Assembly: GCA_000231825.2 (NCBI GenBank)
Contig: JH720335.1
Location: 472,222-536,221 of the forward strand
Length of the DNA: 64,000 nucleotides
Reading direction: 5' to 3'
Source: Tetrahymena elliotti 4EA
Lineage: Eukaryota > Ciliophora > Oligohymenophorea > Hymenostomatida > Tetrahymenidae
How positions within the stretch are numbered: the stretch's first letter is position 1; the number at the start of each line of letters is the position of its first letter. Positions 23,351 through 36,346 of the stretch are shown in pieces. Below the pieces are notes generated by a model, which saw only the letters and a program-made list of their open reading frames with translations, did not search any database and was not told where the DNA came from. Position numbers and translations under genes: made by a program.

Positions 23351-26222
23351 AAGCTATTAAACTTATTAAAAATCTTCCTAATTAATCTTTTATTTTTTTA
23401 ATAAAAATTCTCAAATCTCTTTTTTTTTTTTTCATTGTTATTTTTGCTGTATAAAATTTTGTATTCCATCCAATCTATTTTTTCTTCTTCTAATTTTATA
23501 AAATTAAATCAAAATCATCTAATTTAAAAATCAGAAAAATATTCTGAAATCGCTCTTTTACTAATTTGTCCTCGTTTAATACATACAAATTATATCAAAA
23601 TAAAGGCATCTGGGATGATTTATTTTAGTTTAAATTAAAAATAATTTATTAAAATTACTAATAAGCATATAGAATTGGTATTTATGATATAAATATTTTA
23701 GATAATTTTAGAAATAATTACACAAATTAAATACATTAAATTCAAGCATAGTTATTTGTAAATGTTTAAAGTAAATTTAAAAAGTATCAAAATAATTTAT
23801 AATAAAATAGGATTATATGGTATTTCTTTTTGAAATTATATCTATTTCAAGTTATTAAGAACCGCTCATTTTTCAACATAAACTATTTTATTTTAATTTT
23901 TAGAATTACATTTTTTTAACAAAAATAAATAAGTTTAAATTAAATTTATGAGAGATTGATAGTAATTTGATATTAAAGTACAGTGATACTCATTTCCCTT
24001 AATTTTAATTAAAAATAGCAAAAAGGGAGTATATTAATTAAAGTTTTAGCTAATGCTCATCAAAAGTAGAGAAAAAGTAAGAATTAATTAAGTAAGGGGA
24101 GGAATTATGATATAGGTTGATTTGCTTTATAGAAAAATCTGAAAACTGGTAAAATTAGAGATTTGAGAGAAATTGATTAATTATTTAGAAATTAACTTGA
24201 AAGCTAAAATGTATTTTAAGAATATTTTGATAAGATGTTATTGTGAGAATAACTTGATTTTAAACAGAAGAGCTTGACCTGAAAAATTGAATTAGACTAA
24301 TTAATTTGGATAAAATGAATAAGCTCTTGTGCAAAGGTCTTTGTGGGAATTGTAAGAAAGGGAGATAGTAATAAATATCTCTATTAAAAAATATAGATAG
24401 CATACAATGAATTAAAAAATTGTAAATGAAAAATTAAAGATTAAATAATTTAATTATCAGAACAGTTTATACCACAATCATTATGCTAAATATAAAAATC
24501 TTTAAAGCAGGTAAACCACCTTAAAAAAAATTATTAATTTATTTGGATTAAAATAAATTTCTGATAGAAATAATTATTTCACTAAAGAGGTAAATTTCAG
24601 TTTTTTTATCTATTCTCAATTTCTTTGGATTTCTCATAGTTTTTTTTATTGAAATTCAAAGAGTTACTCTTTTACAAATGTACATAATACTAGTTTGATT
24701 ACCTTTTGTATTTTTGTGAATGTTTTAGCTTCCTTATTTTTGGCAAGAGCAGCTGAACTTAAAATGATAATATTTTTGATATGGTCATATTTGATTGAAA
24801 TTATGTAAAAGAATGAGAATGATTATAAAATAAATAAGGTGATGTATATTATCTATAGAAGAATATTATAGTATTTTTGATAAAAGTTATTTATTATTTT
24901 AAGGCAATATGAATAAATACAGTCAGAATTGAATAATAATACCAAAAATATTTATTGGTAATTTTAAGCTAAGTGTAAATATGTTTGGTGAGGGTTTTCA
25001 AGCAAGTAAAAAAAAGGTTTTTCTATTTTTGTGATTTTTTGATGAGATAGATTTTATTTTGAAGGAAGCAATGGATGACAGGCAGATTGACTAGATGACG
25101 AGAATTGAAAGATGAAAATAATAAAAAAATTAACTAAAAGGCAAGTGAGTTTACTAAAAAAAATGAATTAGAAAAATATAGATCGAGTTTACTTAAAATG
25201 AATGACAAATATCCAAAAATTGATTATTAATAATAAGAAATGGAAGTGAGTTAGAAATAAAGTCGGGGAGAAATTTGATTGTGGATGAATAAATAAGAAT
25301 ATTATTTAAGAAATTTTGATGACGCTAATAATAATATTATTATTAATGAAGTGAATTTTCAAAAACAAACATCACAATTTATTATTTTGCTACAAAAAAA
25401 TCAAATATGACATTCAAAAACAAGTGAGACTGTCTACTCGAAACAAAACAAAACAAACAAGCAAGCAAGGAAACAATCAAGCAAAGGGCATTCATTCATT
25501 GATATATAATGTGTATCTATTAATATGTGTAAATGAAGAAACTTGAAGAATTTGTTAATGTGTGTGTGTGTACATACATACATATTAATTTATTAGGAAA
25601 TGAATAATTTTACAACAAACAAAATAGTAATAATATTAGTAGCTGAAACAAATCAAAGAGAAACAAAGAATTAAAAAACCTAAGTAAATCAAATAATTAA
25701 TTAATTATTTAATAATAACAATAATAATACTATAAGGAAATCACTCCTAGATTATCAAATATTCTTAAATTTAACCAGGTTATACACTCCTTTTCTTAGT
25801 AAAATCTTTTTCTTTTTTGCTATTTTCACAATCTTTAGTATTCTTTCATCTCTGCGTTCAGAGCTCTTTCTAAATTAGCAAGAGCTGTTCTTTTAGATAT
25901 TCGATAAAAGAACGGGAGCCTTCAGTGATATTTGAAGAGAAAAAGACATACTAATATAAAAGTCTTTTTAAATTGTTAAAATATACTTTTTTAAAATTAT
26001 AGAGAAATACTTGAGCTAGAAAAACAGAGTAAAAACAACTTATTAACATAAAAATGTCTATGAACTTCATTAATTAAATCTTGTCAAGTGCTTAGAGTAA
26101 ATTTTTAATTTCATTTTTCTTAAATTAAGTCGGCGTAATGACAATTTATGCTGATTTATTCACCTTGCTTTTTCCTGTAAGTCAAATTCAAAAAATTAAT
26201 TTTTCCCTAAAAACTAGACATT
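23351..26222. other. Long gene-free AT-rich region with simple repeats
   Basis: Almost 2.9 kb in which no frame on either strand shows coding character. It includes runs such as AACAAAACAAACAAGCAAGC near 25450 and a (TG)n run followed by (CATA)n near 25559-25583. The right end must hold the promoter and leader of the Gln/Asn-rich gene at 26223. An upstream ATG at 26054 opens a different frame that ends before the gene gets going, so it may only be a leader ORF. Gene-poor DNA of this length is unusual in this window. Confidence 0.45.
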
Positions 26223-29200
26223 ATGTTCAACTTGCAGCAGAGACCCAACAATGTGAGCTCTCTATTCTAGCCTATTAACAATCCCTCCTTGTAATCCTCT
26301 ACCTAAAGTTTCATTTAAAAGTAGGAGCACAACTCTGATAGCTCATCTAAAAATTCAGAAAAGGAAGACTCTCCTTCAAAGAATAAACTTTTCAATAATA
26401 TTCCAAAAAGTGAAGGTAAGAAATAAATAATATTATATAAATAAATTTTGAGGAGTCAGTTGATAATTAATGACTTTGTTTTGACTGGGAAATAATAAGG
26501 GAAAGATTGTTTATCTTTAGTGAATCAATCAATCAATCAGTCAAAAAATCAATTAAAGAATGAATAAATATGACAAAGATCCCTATGCAAATTGAATAGA
26601 AGAGATAAGTAAAAATGATGTGTAAATTAATAACAGAGAAAGTAAAAGTAATAATATAATGCTTAATTCATGATAGAAATTAGTATAAAAATTAAATAGA
26701 TTTTTGAAGAGAAATAAATACAGCTATTAATAAGCATTATAATTTTTAAAACAAAATCAGGGAAAAAACAAAAACGAACAAGTTCTAGGTAGCTAACTAA
26801 CTACAGAGAGCTAATAGCTATCTAGATGTGAATATCTTATTAAAACTGAAATATTAATTAAAATCTGAGATATTTTTCTCTTACTATAAACAAGTCAGCA
26901 TTTCCGAACTCCATAAATTTTTCTATTTTAGTTAGGGTTTTTCATCCATTTTTAGAAATCCTTTTTGTGGGATATTTATTTATTTTCATAAAAACGCTCG
27001 ATAAATTGCTAGTTTCACAAAAGACTTTTTGAAAAGAAATATTTTTTTTAATTTCGTCTTTAATGAATCTCTCTGCGTTTTAAAATGTTGAAAAATCTTT
27101 TTGTTTTTTAAGAATATTCTTAAATGAATTTGTTTGTGGAAAATATTTGATAAAGATGATGTTTTTTTAAATAAATTAGGAAAGATAAAGAGGAAAGAAA
27201 GTAATAATCATGTGAATTTAAATGCACAAATGTTAAATGGAAACAACAGTAGCAACAACAACAATAATAATGGATTGACTAGCTAGCAATTAAACATGCT
27301 TTAATAATAATTAAATTGCAACATCCCCAGCAATAACAATGGATTGAACCAACTAAATAGCATGAACATGTAATCTATTTAATAATAGTCATAATAGAAT
27401 GCTGTGAATTAAAATTTCGCTTCGTTTGATATCTCTTCCTTGTAAAATGAAGAATAGACAAAATAACTTCTCCTGACTAAGATGGTAATAATATTATAAA
27501 CATTTTGATTTCCTTTTTTTCCATATAAAGTCATAATAAAAAATTGATTGATTGATTATAATAATATAAAGATTATTTTAGAATCATCAAATTCCCATCA
27601 AATTACTAATCAATCAGTGGTATTCTCTAATATTAATACCAAGCATTTACACTTTATTAATTTAATTTCAAACAAACAAAACAATTAATTGATCGATTTT
27701 TTTTTTCTCTTTACTCTAATTAACACTTTTCATTTCCAATTCAGCCTTTTATTTTTTGGTTTAAGAAGATAAATCTACTAACATTTTTGCATGCTTATTA
27801 TGCCAATCATGCATGCTTTTTATATAAATGCTTTCTGCATATACTAAAGGAAATCTCTCATTTTTTTTTAAAGATTATTTAACAATAATAGATGATCAAC
27901 TAGCTCCTATTGACCAATAACAGCATGCCTCCTCAAAATTTACAGATTCAAAATTAACAATAGTAATAGTATCAAACATTATTGTAACAACAATAACTTA
28001 TTTAGTCTCTCTAACAAGCTTAGAATACAAGTATGCTAAATTAAAATAATTTCATTCCCACCCCTCAGCCAGTCGCTCCTCCTTAACTGATCTAACAAGC
28101 TGCTATCCCTACTAGCGTGGCTACTCCATAATTGTCTAACAGATACTCTTCTATGAACGCAAATGAAAAAGTGCTCACAACAGAAAATGACGACTCAGAT
28201 GACGAAAACGATAAATTTAAGAGTCAATTTAAAAAGAGCATTCGCAAGAGACAGTAAAAATAAATTTTAATTTAATTTTGCGATACCCATTTAATTTACA
28301 TCAAAATAATTAATTAATTTAAAGCTTTATTCTTTTACAAAATATTTTTCATTTTCCACTTCAAAACAAAAAAAACTCTTAAAATCTTTCTTTCCTTTTT
28401 TTCTACTTGCAGCTATTAACTTCAGTTTATATTGAGTAAATAATATATTAACGTTTTATTCTTCTTTTAAACTTGTAAACTAAAATTTTTGTGGAAAATT
28501 TGTGGATGCTATCCATTCAAATCAAATAAACACATAGAACAAATAAATTAATCGCATTCGTTTTTGATATAATGCTAATATATTATGATATCCCAACAAA
28601 TTTTAACAGAATTTTAATTGTGGATAGAAATTATAATTTTATTTTTTGTATTCTTCAATCTCAATTTACTATTTTTATTTTTTAACTCAAGAAAAAAATT
28701 AAACAACTGTGGGCATCCAGATCGTGAACACTACGCTAAAGGTATGTGCTCAAACTGCTATCACAAATACGGAAGAACCAAAAAGCCTTGGTTATGTCCT
28801 CATGAAAAGCTCTACGCCTGTGGCCTCTGTCAAAACTGCTACATCAATAAATACAATCAAGTAAAAATTTTATTTATTTATATTAAGGAGTATATAATCA
28901 AAAAATTCTTCATTCATTCACTCTTTCTATAATTTTCTCGTTCATTCATTCATTCGTTCTTGTTTAATTTTTAGAAAATATCTTTTTACCTTAAAAATAA
29001 ATGTTAATTAAGTTTTTTAGTATTTTTTGTAACCTAAGAATATCATTACTAAAATTTTTTATTGCTTAATCAAAAGAGAAAAAGAACAGAAAACGATGGA
29101 CCCATGGATGGGAGCGAAAAGATTGAAAGTGATGATTAAAATATTAACTTCTCTGAAATTGATTAACCTGAATAAAATAACTAATTGACAGACACTGAAA

Positions 29201-29364
29201 GACCTTAAAAGACATCTAAAAAGCAACTCGAAGCATAGCTTTAATTACAAAGTCAATAATAGAAAAGTCAAATTTAGCATAGATAAGCTTAGTAAGATTA
29301 AGCAGCATATGGAGATGATGAAGATCAAGGTGAAGATGAAGATGAAGAAGATGATGGATAATGA
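26223..29364 (+). CDS. Gln/Asn-rich protein with duplicated Cys/His (zinc-binding-like) module
   Basis: Predicted 444-residue protein from exons 26223-26415, 27180-27484, 27874-28253, 28692-28860 and 29077-29364, with unusually long introns (216-764 nt). Residues 1-290 are Gln/Asn-rich and low complexity, with a mixed acidic/basic tail (DDSDDENDKF, then KKSIRKR). Exon 4 alone encodes two related modules. The first is CGHPDREHYAKGMCSNCYH; the second reads CPHEKLYACGLCQNCYI. Both follow C-x-H-x(6-10)-C-x2-C-Y. They are linked by KYGRTKKPWL and flanked by a basic KR tail, suggesting zinc coordination and nucleic-acid binding. The C-terminus is Gln-rich and very acidic. I do not recognise a named family. 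The composition suggests a nuclear regulatory or RNA-associated protein, which is inference. Confidence 0.75.
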
Positions 29365-31464
29365 ATGAGAAAAGTTGATTGATTATCTCTCATAATATAT
29401 CCTATTTTAACTTATTGCTAAATTATGTAATAAAATTTTCCTCTTCTGACTGACTAACTGATAACATACCAAAATAAATAAAAAAATAATCAAACAAAAA
29501 CAATATTTAAATTATCTATACTATATTTATATCTATAAATCAATCTAAATCTGCCCTACATTCTCATCTCTGATCTTTCTTCTTTGCTACTAAAATACTA
29601 ATTTGTTTAAATGACATGAGTCTCTGCTCTAGCTGTTAATAAATTTATTCAAAATAATAATCAAGTATTCTTTACAAGATTGTAAAATAGATTGGCAAGT
29701 AAAGTAATTAACAAGGCGAACTGAACATTATGAATTTTCTCTTTGTGTGATGAACTATTACTACAATAAAAATGTATTCAAAGAAAGCACAAAGCTATAA
29801 AGTAAGTAAATAAATGAGTATGACCAATAAAAGAATTAGAGAAACAATTAAATAATTAATATAAGTTATATAAAATTATATAGAAAAATAAGTATTAAAT
29901 TGTAATATTAAAAATTTAAAATATATTTATATTCAATTATCTGTATCTATCTACCATTCAATTAAATATTTACCAAATTTATAATTTAATTCTGACTTCA
30001 ATTTTTATTCATGAGTAATATCTTATTTTCAAAAATAGAGAGAGTCATTGTTATTTTAATATTAACTTATTTATTACAAATAGATTTAATTTCAATTCAA
30101 CTATTAGCTTATATTTTCTAAAGACATCAAATTAATAGAAAAAATTGTAAGCAAATTAATTCAAATTGCTTTTCTTCAATCAACACCAAATTTGTTTATT
30201 GAAATAACAAATTTAAATTCTTTAATTTTCTGCAATTAGATAAATAATATGATTAATTTCTAAAATTTTTTTTTAATACTAAGTAAATTTAGGAATGTCA
30301 ATTCACCATCTAAAAAACTAGATTGAAATTAATTTAAAAGTAATTTTTATTTCTTATTTTTAATATTTAATTTCAATAAAACTAAAAATAATTTACTTCT
30401 AAAGTTTATTTTTTATAAATTTGAACCAAATAACCATCAAATTTTCAAAATTATTTTAAAAGCTTCAATTTGTTTTGCTTATTTAAAATTTTGTTACAAT
30501 TTTTCAGAAATTTATTAAAAGCTAAAGGAGTCACAATATAAACTATAAATATTTGCAAGCCTTTTCTATTTTCTAGGAATAAATAATAGTTATGATTATT
30601 ATTTTTGAGTGGATATTCTTTGTTTTTTAATTCATATATTTAATTTTAAATTTTTGTGGTTATTAATGGAATTTTTGATAAGTTTAGCTAAGTATTTAAA
30701 AAATACTTTTTTAAAAATTAAGGCTTTTTTTTACATAACTAACTTTTTTTAATTTCAATAAGCAATTTGATCAAATAATTTCATGATATGGCAATTTGAA
30801 TTTTTGAGTTTTATATTTAATATTAAATACATTTATAAAACTTTTTAGATAGGGCTTTTATGTTTTTTTTCTAAAGTTGATATTCTCAATTTTATTCGAA
30901 TGTTTAATAACCATAAAATCCTTTAGCTATGTGTTTGATTGATTGAAAGGTATAGAACTAATTTGATAATTAGTTTATTAAATTTCATCAAATTAAATTG
31001 GTAAATTAAATTTTTTTAATTTCAAAAAAACTTCGTTTTAAATGTTTTACGAATAATTGAAATAAACCAAAAGACTATTATGATGTATGATAAACTAAAT
31101 ATAACTTAGAGATTACTTTTTTCACAACATTTTTCATCCAAAGCAAGAAATAAATAGCTCACTGTATTTGTATTTACACTAATCTTTTATAGAATTTTAA
31201 ACAATTTCTATCTAATAAATTACTGGTTTTTCTTTTATTATTTTGAATTGATATGATTAATAAGTTAATTAATTTATTTTAAGAAATTCACATAAGTAGA
31301 ATAAAAGGAACTTTCTTATTTTTTGGCAAAGGATAAACAACAAATCAAATAAATATTGATTCACTTCTTGTTTCATCTCTTGGAATCATTTTTTAAATAT
31401 ATCATTACATTGAATTTTATAGAATTGCAAATCCTACCTTTGATCCTTTTCCAATAAAAGTGTT
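29365..31464. other. Intergenic AT-rich region, nothing recognised
   Basis: About 2.1 kb between two plus-strand genes. No coding frame or RNA gene found. It probably holds the 3' UTR of the upstream gene and the promoter of the K+ channel. Confidence 0.5.
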
Positions 31465-34400
31465 ATGAACAGCTTTTTAGCAAGTAGATTTAAGTAGAAT
31501 AATGCATCTCTATTTACAAGCATTAATATTAATAGTACCAATTAAACTAGAAGAAAAAACAATAGCGTAGAAATGACTAATTTAAAAAAGCTTTAAGATA
31601 AACAAAACTAATTTTCTTAGTTTAATAAAATTGGCAAATCTCTAGATTCGCTTCTAGAAACATAATCTAAGGACATTAAATCCAATCAGCATCAAATTGG
31701 ATAATTAAGTTAAGAATAAAAAAAAAGTATTAGATTGACAAACAGAATATTAAATTTCAGGGATATTATTAGATGTTTTGCATTATTTTTGATATTATTT
31801 ATGTCTTCTCTAACGATAATATTTGATAACGCTGAGTGGACTTAAATGTGGTACTGTAGCTAAACATACATTCTATTTTTTAGCTTGTATGTTGATTTAT
31901 TTTTAATTTATTTCTATGGAGTCCAGTACAAGGGATAATATTTAAGTTCTATTAAATAAGTTTCTCTTTATTTAGTTAAGGAAAAATGGTTTATGATGCT
32001 TACTCCTGTATTTTCTTTCTCTATTTTCTGTCTAACAGGAACAAAATATAAGTTAATCCTTGTTTGTATATTTCCTGGCATAAAAGAAATTAAATACATT
32101 ATATAATCTACAGGTGAAAGAATTTTTAAATCAATCAGGCTCCTCTACATACTTAAATTATTGAACCTATTTTTAATGATTCTCTTTTTTGCACATTCTT
32201 TTGCTTGTTTCTGGATCTATGTCCCAAGCAAGCTAAATGTTCATACAAATTGGCTATTAAAATATGCACTCTATGATCAAAAATGGAGTGTTCAATATGT
32301 AAATGCTCTCTACTATATCACAATATCGATGGTAACAGTAGGCTATGGAGACATTTCACCAACTAATACAGAAGAAAAAATACTATGTTCTATCCTTATT
32401 GTATTACTTTGTGGTATTTACGGTTACTCGCTCAATTAGATAGGTGTAATATTCAATGAACTAAACAAGTAATTTTACATTATCTTTTATAAATTTTGTT
32501 ATAACTAAATTCTAAATTTCATTATTGATTTTCATCTAAATTTTATCTCTATCAAAAACTCCCAGATTTCTATAATCTATCTAGTAAAAGGTTTTCAAAA
32601 AAAGTTAGAAAGAGGGTGGCTTATTCAATAAAATTCTATTTTTTACAACTCATGTAACAAAAAAAAAATATAAACCAAAAAAATAGTAGTTTTCAATTAA
32701 ATAGCCCTTTATCCTCCCTATTTATTTTAAAAAACAAATAAATACTAAGAAAATATTTTTACTTTAATTTTAGTTACTCATTTTTAACTTTTAATGGTAA
32801 AAAAAATTCTGTAAAATTAAAAAAATATTTTGTTAATCTAGAAATAGCATTTCTATACAGCAGAAAAAAATATACATAAATAGATTCATGCTTAGAAAGA
32901 ATGTGAGTGAAAATTTACAGATAAGGATAAGAGAGTATTTGGATTATTATTGGTAAAAGAAATTTGATGATGATACTGAGGAAGAAGGATTGAAAATTAT
33001 TTAATCATTGAATTCTAATCTAAAAAAGTAGCTAATTTTTGAAAGCAATAACTTAGTTATTAGGGATTCTCCAATATTTGCATAGAATTTTAGTCCTTAA
33101 TTCTTGAATAAATTAACTTAAATTATTACTGAGTAGAAATACATGCCAGAAGAAATTATTTATGAGAAAGATAGTTCAGATTTAAATTCGATATTTTTTA
33201 TAGAGCAAGGTGAAGTTCAAATCATAAATAATGGAAAAAACAAAACAGCTGTGATTTATGAATTAGCCAAAGGTAAATATTTTTATTTATTATATGATTT
33301 AATTATTATTTTACTTTAAAGGATAAAATTTTGGTTATTATTCATTCTTTACTGGCTAACCTAGAGAGTTTACTACTGTAAGCAAGAGTTTTTCAGCAAT
33401 TTTAAAAATTGATTTAGAACCTTTTTTAGAGCTATTGAAAGAATTCGAAGAAGATTAAGAGAAATATTATTATATTAGAGATATGATTAATTATAGCAGT
33501 TAATATGATTTAATTAATCAGGCATGTTCAGAATGCTCATAAAATAACCATTTAATTAATAGTTGTCCTAAAATACATTATTGTTGTGACAGAATTCAAC
33601 TGGTGAAGAGTTAATATTCATTAAGTAGTATGCAAGTAGATAGAGACACTACTTACCAAAGATAAAAGCAAAGAAAAACAGGGAATAAATCTTAAATAGT
33701 AAAGTTATTAGATAAATATGTAGATTTTGCTGTTACTTTTGATGAAGCTCTCAATGAATATGAAGATAAATTCTTGTAATCCTTTTATGACAAAATGGAA
33801 GTTTAGACACCAAATAGTAATGAAGATGAGATTAATTAAAAAAAAGATTTTATGTAGTTCGTATCATAAATAGCAGAAGAATAACCTTCAGAAATATTTT
33901 CAAACATTTTAGATGTAAACGAAAAGAGAAAATAATTCTTAAGTACACGCACTATAACTTAAGGAAGCTAGTTGAGAGAAGAATTTTCAAAAAAGCAATA
34001 CTAAACTATTGAAAAATCTATAGTTTTTGATGAAACATCTCTAGGAGATAACATAAGAGGAAGAATGAATTCAGGAAATGTTTCTTAAAGCAGTTATAAT
34101 AATATTCAATCAAATAAAGATCCAAACTCTAACATTAATCTTGCATCAAAATTAAATTAGTATTTTTATCAAAATAATGATGAAAGTCCATCTGAAAACA
34201 ATAAACGTAATTTTCAATTATTTACTTTCTCATTAAGTTAAATTATGAGTTTTACAAATTCCATTAAAAATAACTTTACAGTAAACAAACAAAGAAGTAT
34301 TTTTTTATAGATTACTACTTTAGTATTTTTTAATCGATTTGTTTTGAATAAATTAAACGAAATTGAATTGTTTAAAATATTTCTGAGAAAATTTAAAAAA

Positions 34401-35629
34401 AAAATGTTTTTATTTATTTTTGAATTAATTGGTTTTGCTTTTTATGGGAAAAAATATTATTTTATTTATTTAAAATAAAATTAGTTGTTAGACTGTAAAG
34501 TGTAGTAAGAAACTTGGATGATATGTAAATTCCTATGATAGAAACTCCAATTTCTAGATTTACTAAATTGAATTCAAAGAGAGAGAGATCTATTAAATCT
34601 TTTTAAAGAATGATAAGTGATAGTATGAGTATAAAAAAAGAGAGTGATTTAAAAGTAAATATAGAAAAATCAAAGATACAAAATGACTTTTCAAATATAG
34701 ATACTGAGATTATAAATCCATTGGATGAAAGCATAAATAATTATAGCCTACTTAGCAGAAGAAAATTATAAAAATTAGAATACGATACAATGAAGATGAT
34801 GAAAATATATTTTATTAGAGATAATTATCCAAATATTATACAAAAGTTTAACTTAACTAATCGTTACTATAGCTTTTAAATAAAACATTAATCTTAAATA
34901 AAACTAACTTCAAATGACAATTCTAAGATTGATTGTGTTATGGATCAAGGAGAAAAATCTAATTAGGAAAATATGCTGTTGTCTTCCTAAAAATAAAATT
35001 AAAATGGCCATGAGTTGATTGAACCTCGAAGTGCAATTAGAATGCTTTCAGGTTCTAGGCTTTTTAGGTAATCAACTATTAATATAATTTAATAGAGTAA
35101 TAATACCAAAAGTAAGGCCCGAAGCATATTTAGAAAGTTTATTAATGAGAATAGACAATCCCAAAGCAACAACACTTCGTTTAATTCAAGTCAACCTGAA
35201 AATGAAAATAACAAAGTTGATGAATAAGAGAGTGTAAATAATAGAAAATCAACTTTCAAATCAAATTAGAGCAAGATTTAAAATATTTTGATGACTGAAA
35301 ATTCTAATTAAATTTAAGATATTGATAATGTAAGTAGTCATGATAAATCGATTTTCTATTAACAAGTAAGAGAAGCTAATGACCTCTAATAAAGTGAAAT
35401 CTAAAATGAATCAAGTATTAACTTTTTCCAAAACTAGTAAATATAAAATAAAATGTTAGAAACTTCATCTATTATTTCTACAAGAACAATTTAAAATGAT
35501 GTCTAACAATCCTAAAAAACTGATTTTAACAGATAAATTGAAGGTACATCAAAATTTGAATTAGATGGAAAATCTAATAAAGAATCCAATAGAATTATAT
35601 GCAAATTTGATTCATTTTCTGACATATGA
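31465..35629 (+). CDS. Voltage-gated K+ channel with cyclic-nucleotide-binding domain
   Basis: Predicted 1154-residue EAG/CNG-superfamily channel from exons 31465-32468, 32842-33272, 33322-34206 and 34485-35629. A Gln/Ser-rich cytosolic N-terminus of about 110 residues leads into six membrane segments. S6 carries VLLCGIYGYSLNQIGVIF. The pore has the canonical K+ filter SMVTVGYGDISP. A C-linker (NRFMLRKNVSENLQIRIREY) precedes a CNBD of about residues 400-520 with IFFIEQGEVQI and NFGYYSFFTG. A CCHC knuckle follows, C-SE-C-SQNN-H-LINS-C, and then a long Ser/Asn/Gln-rich tail. In ciliates such channels shape membrane excitability and ciliary beating. Ligand gating cannot be read from sequence. 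The final exon is low complexity but open to TGA in the same phase. Confidence 0.9.
32335..32352 (+). other. Canonical K+ selectivity filter codons (TVGYGD)
   Basis: In-frame codons for Thr-Val-Gly-Tyr-Gly-Asp, preceded by a pore-helix-like YYITISM. This is the standard potassium selectivity filter and contrasts with the second channel in this window. Confidence 0.95.
33525..33566 (+). other. CCHC zinc-knuckle motif after the CNBD, channel 1
   Basis: Codons spell C-SE-C-SQNN-H-LINS-C, which is C-x2-C-x4-H-x4-C, the zinc-knuckle spacing. A further CC pair lies about 10 residues downstream. The same spacing occurs at the same place in the second channel. Confidence 0.8.
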
Positions 35630-36346
35630 AAATTTCATACTTTAATTCTCTTTCAAATGTTTATTTTTTGTATTTTATTTAGAATAATTGTTAATAAACC
35701 AAAAATTTAATCAAAAAATAAGTTAAAATAGCATTTTCATTTTATTTAAAATGTTTTTCTAAACAAAAAATGTATAAAAAAATAGACAAGGAATTTAATG
35801 AATTTACCAAAAACTATTTTGTTTTAAATAGTCAATTATCCCAAAATGATTTTTATTTAACTGAAAAATAATATACTGTAAACTCTCTTTATATTGGTTA
35901 CAGTCTGTCAAATGAATTTTGGCAATAAAACCATGCAAAAATCTCAGCCCTATTATAAATTTTTTTTTATCTAAAATTCTGCTTTATTTTTGATATTTAT
36001 GGTACATCTTGAAAATTCAACATTTTAATTTTGATTTGGAAATAAATGATTTAATTTTTAATTATTTTAATGAACTTTTATTAAATAAAAGTTTTGAAAA
36101 TATTTGAATATGAGCAGAAAAGTAATTTTTAGATAATAGTAATGAAGGAAATGAATGATAAAGTAGATGAGTAACCATATCTTTGATAAAATAAAATATT
36201 TAATAAAAAAGGTAACAAAAATACAAATTTTAATTATAAAATGACTGACTGGCTGCCTGAATTAATATTTTATCAAATTTTTAACATTTTTCTTTGAAAA
36301 TAGTTTTGCTTTTTCTATCAAATAAATTAATTCAAAATTTGATTTA
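35630..36346. other. Convergent intergenic region, no gene seen
   Basis: About 720 bp between the stop codons of the K+ channel (+) and the RSP2-like gene (-). AT-rich, presumably two 3' UTRs. Confidence 0.55.

Noticed and set aside
26054..26222. Upstream ATG frame before the Gln/Asn-rich gene
   Set aside because: It is in a different frame, overlaps the true start and reaches TGA soon after. At most a leader ORF.
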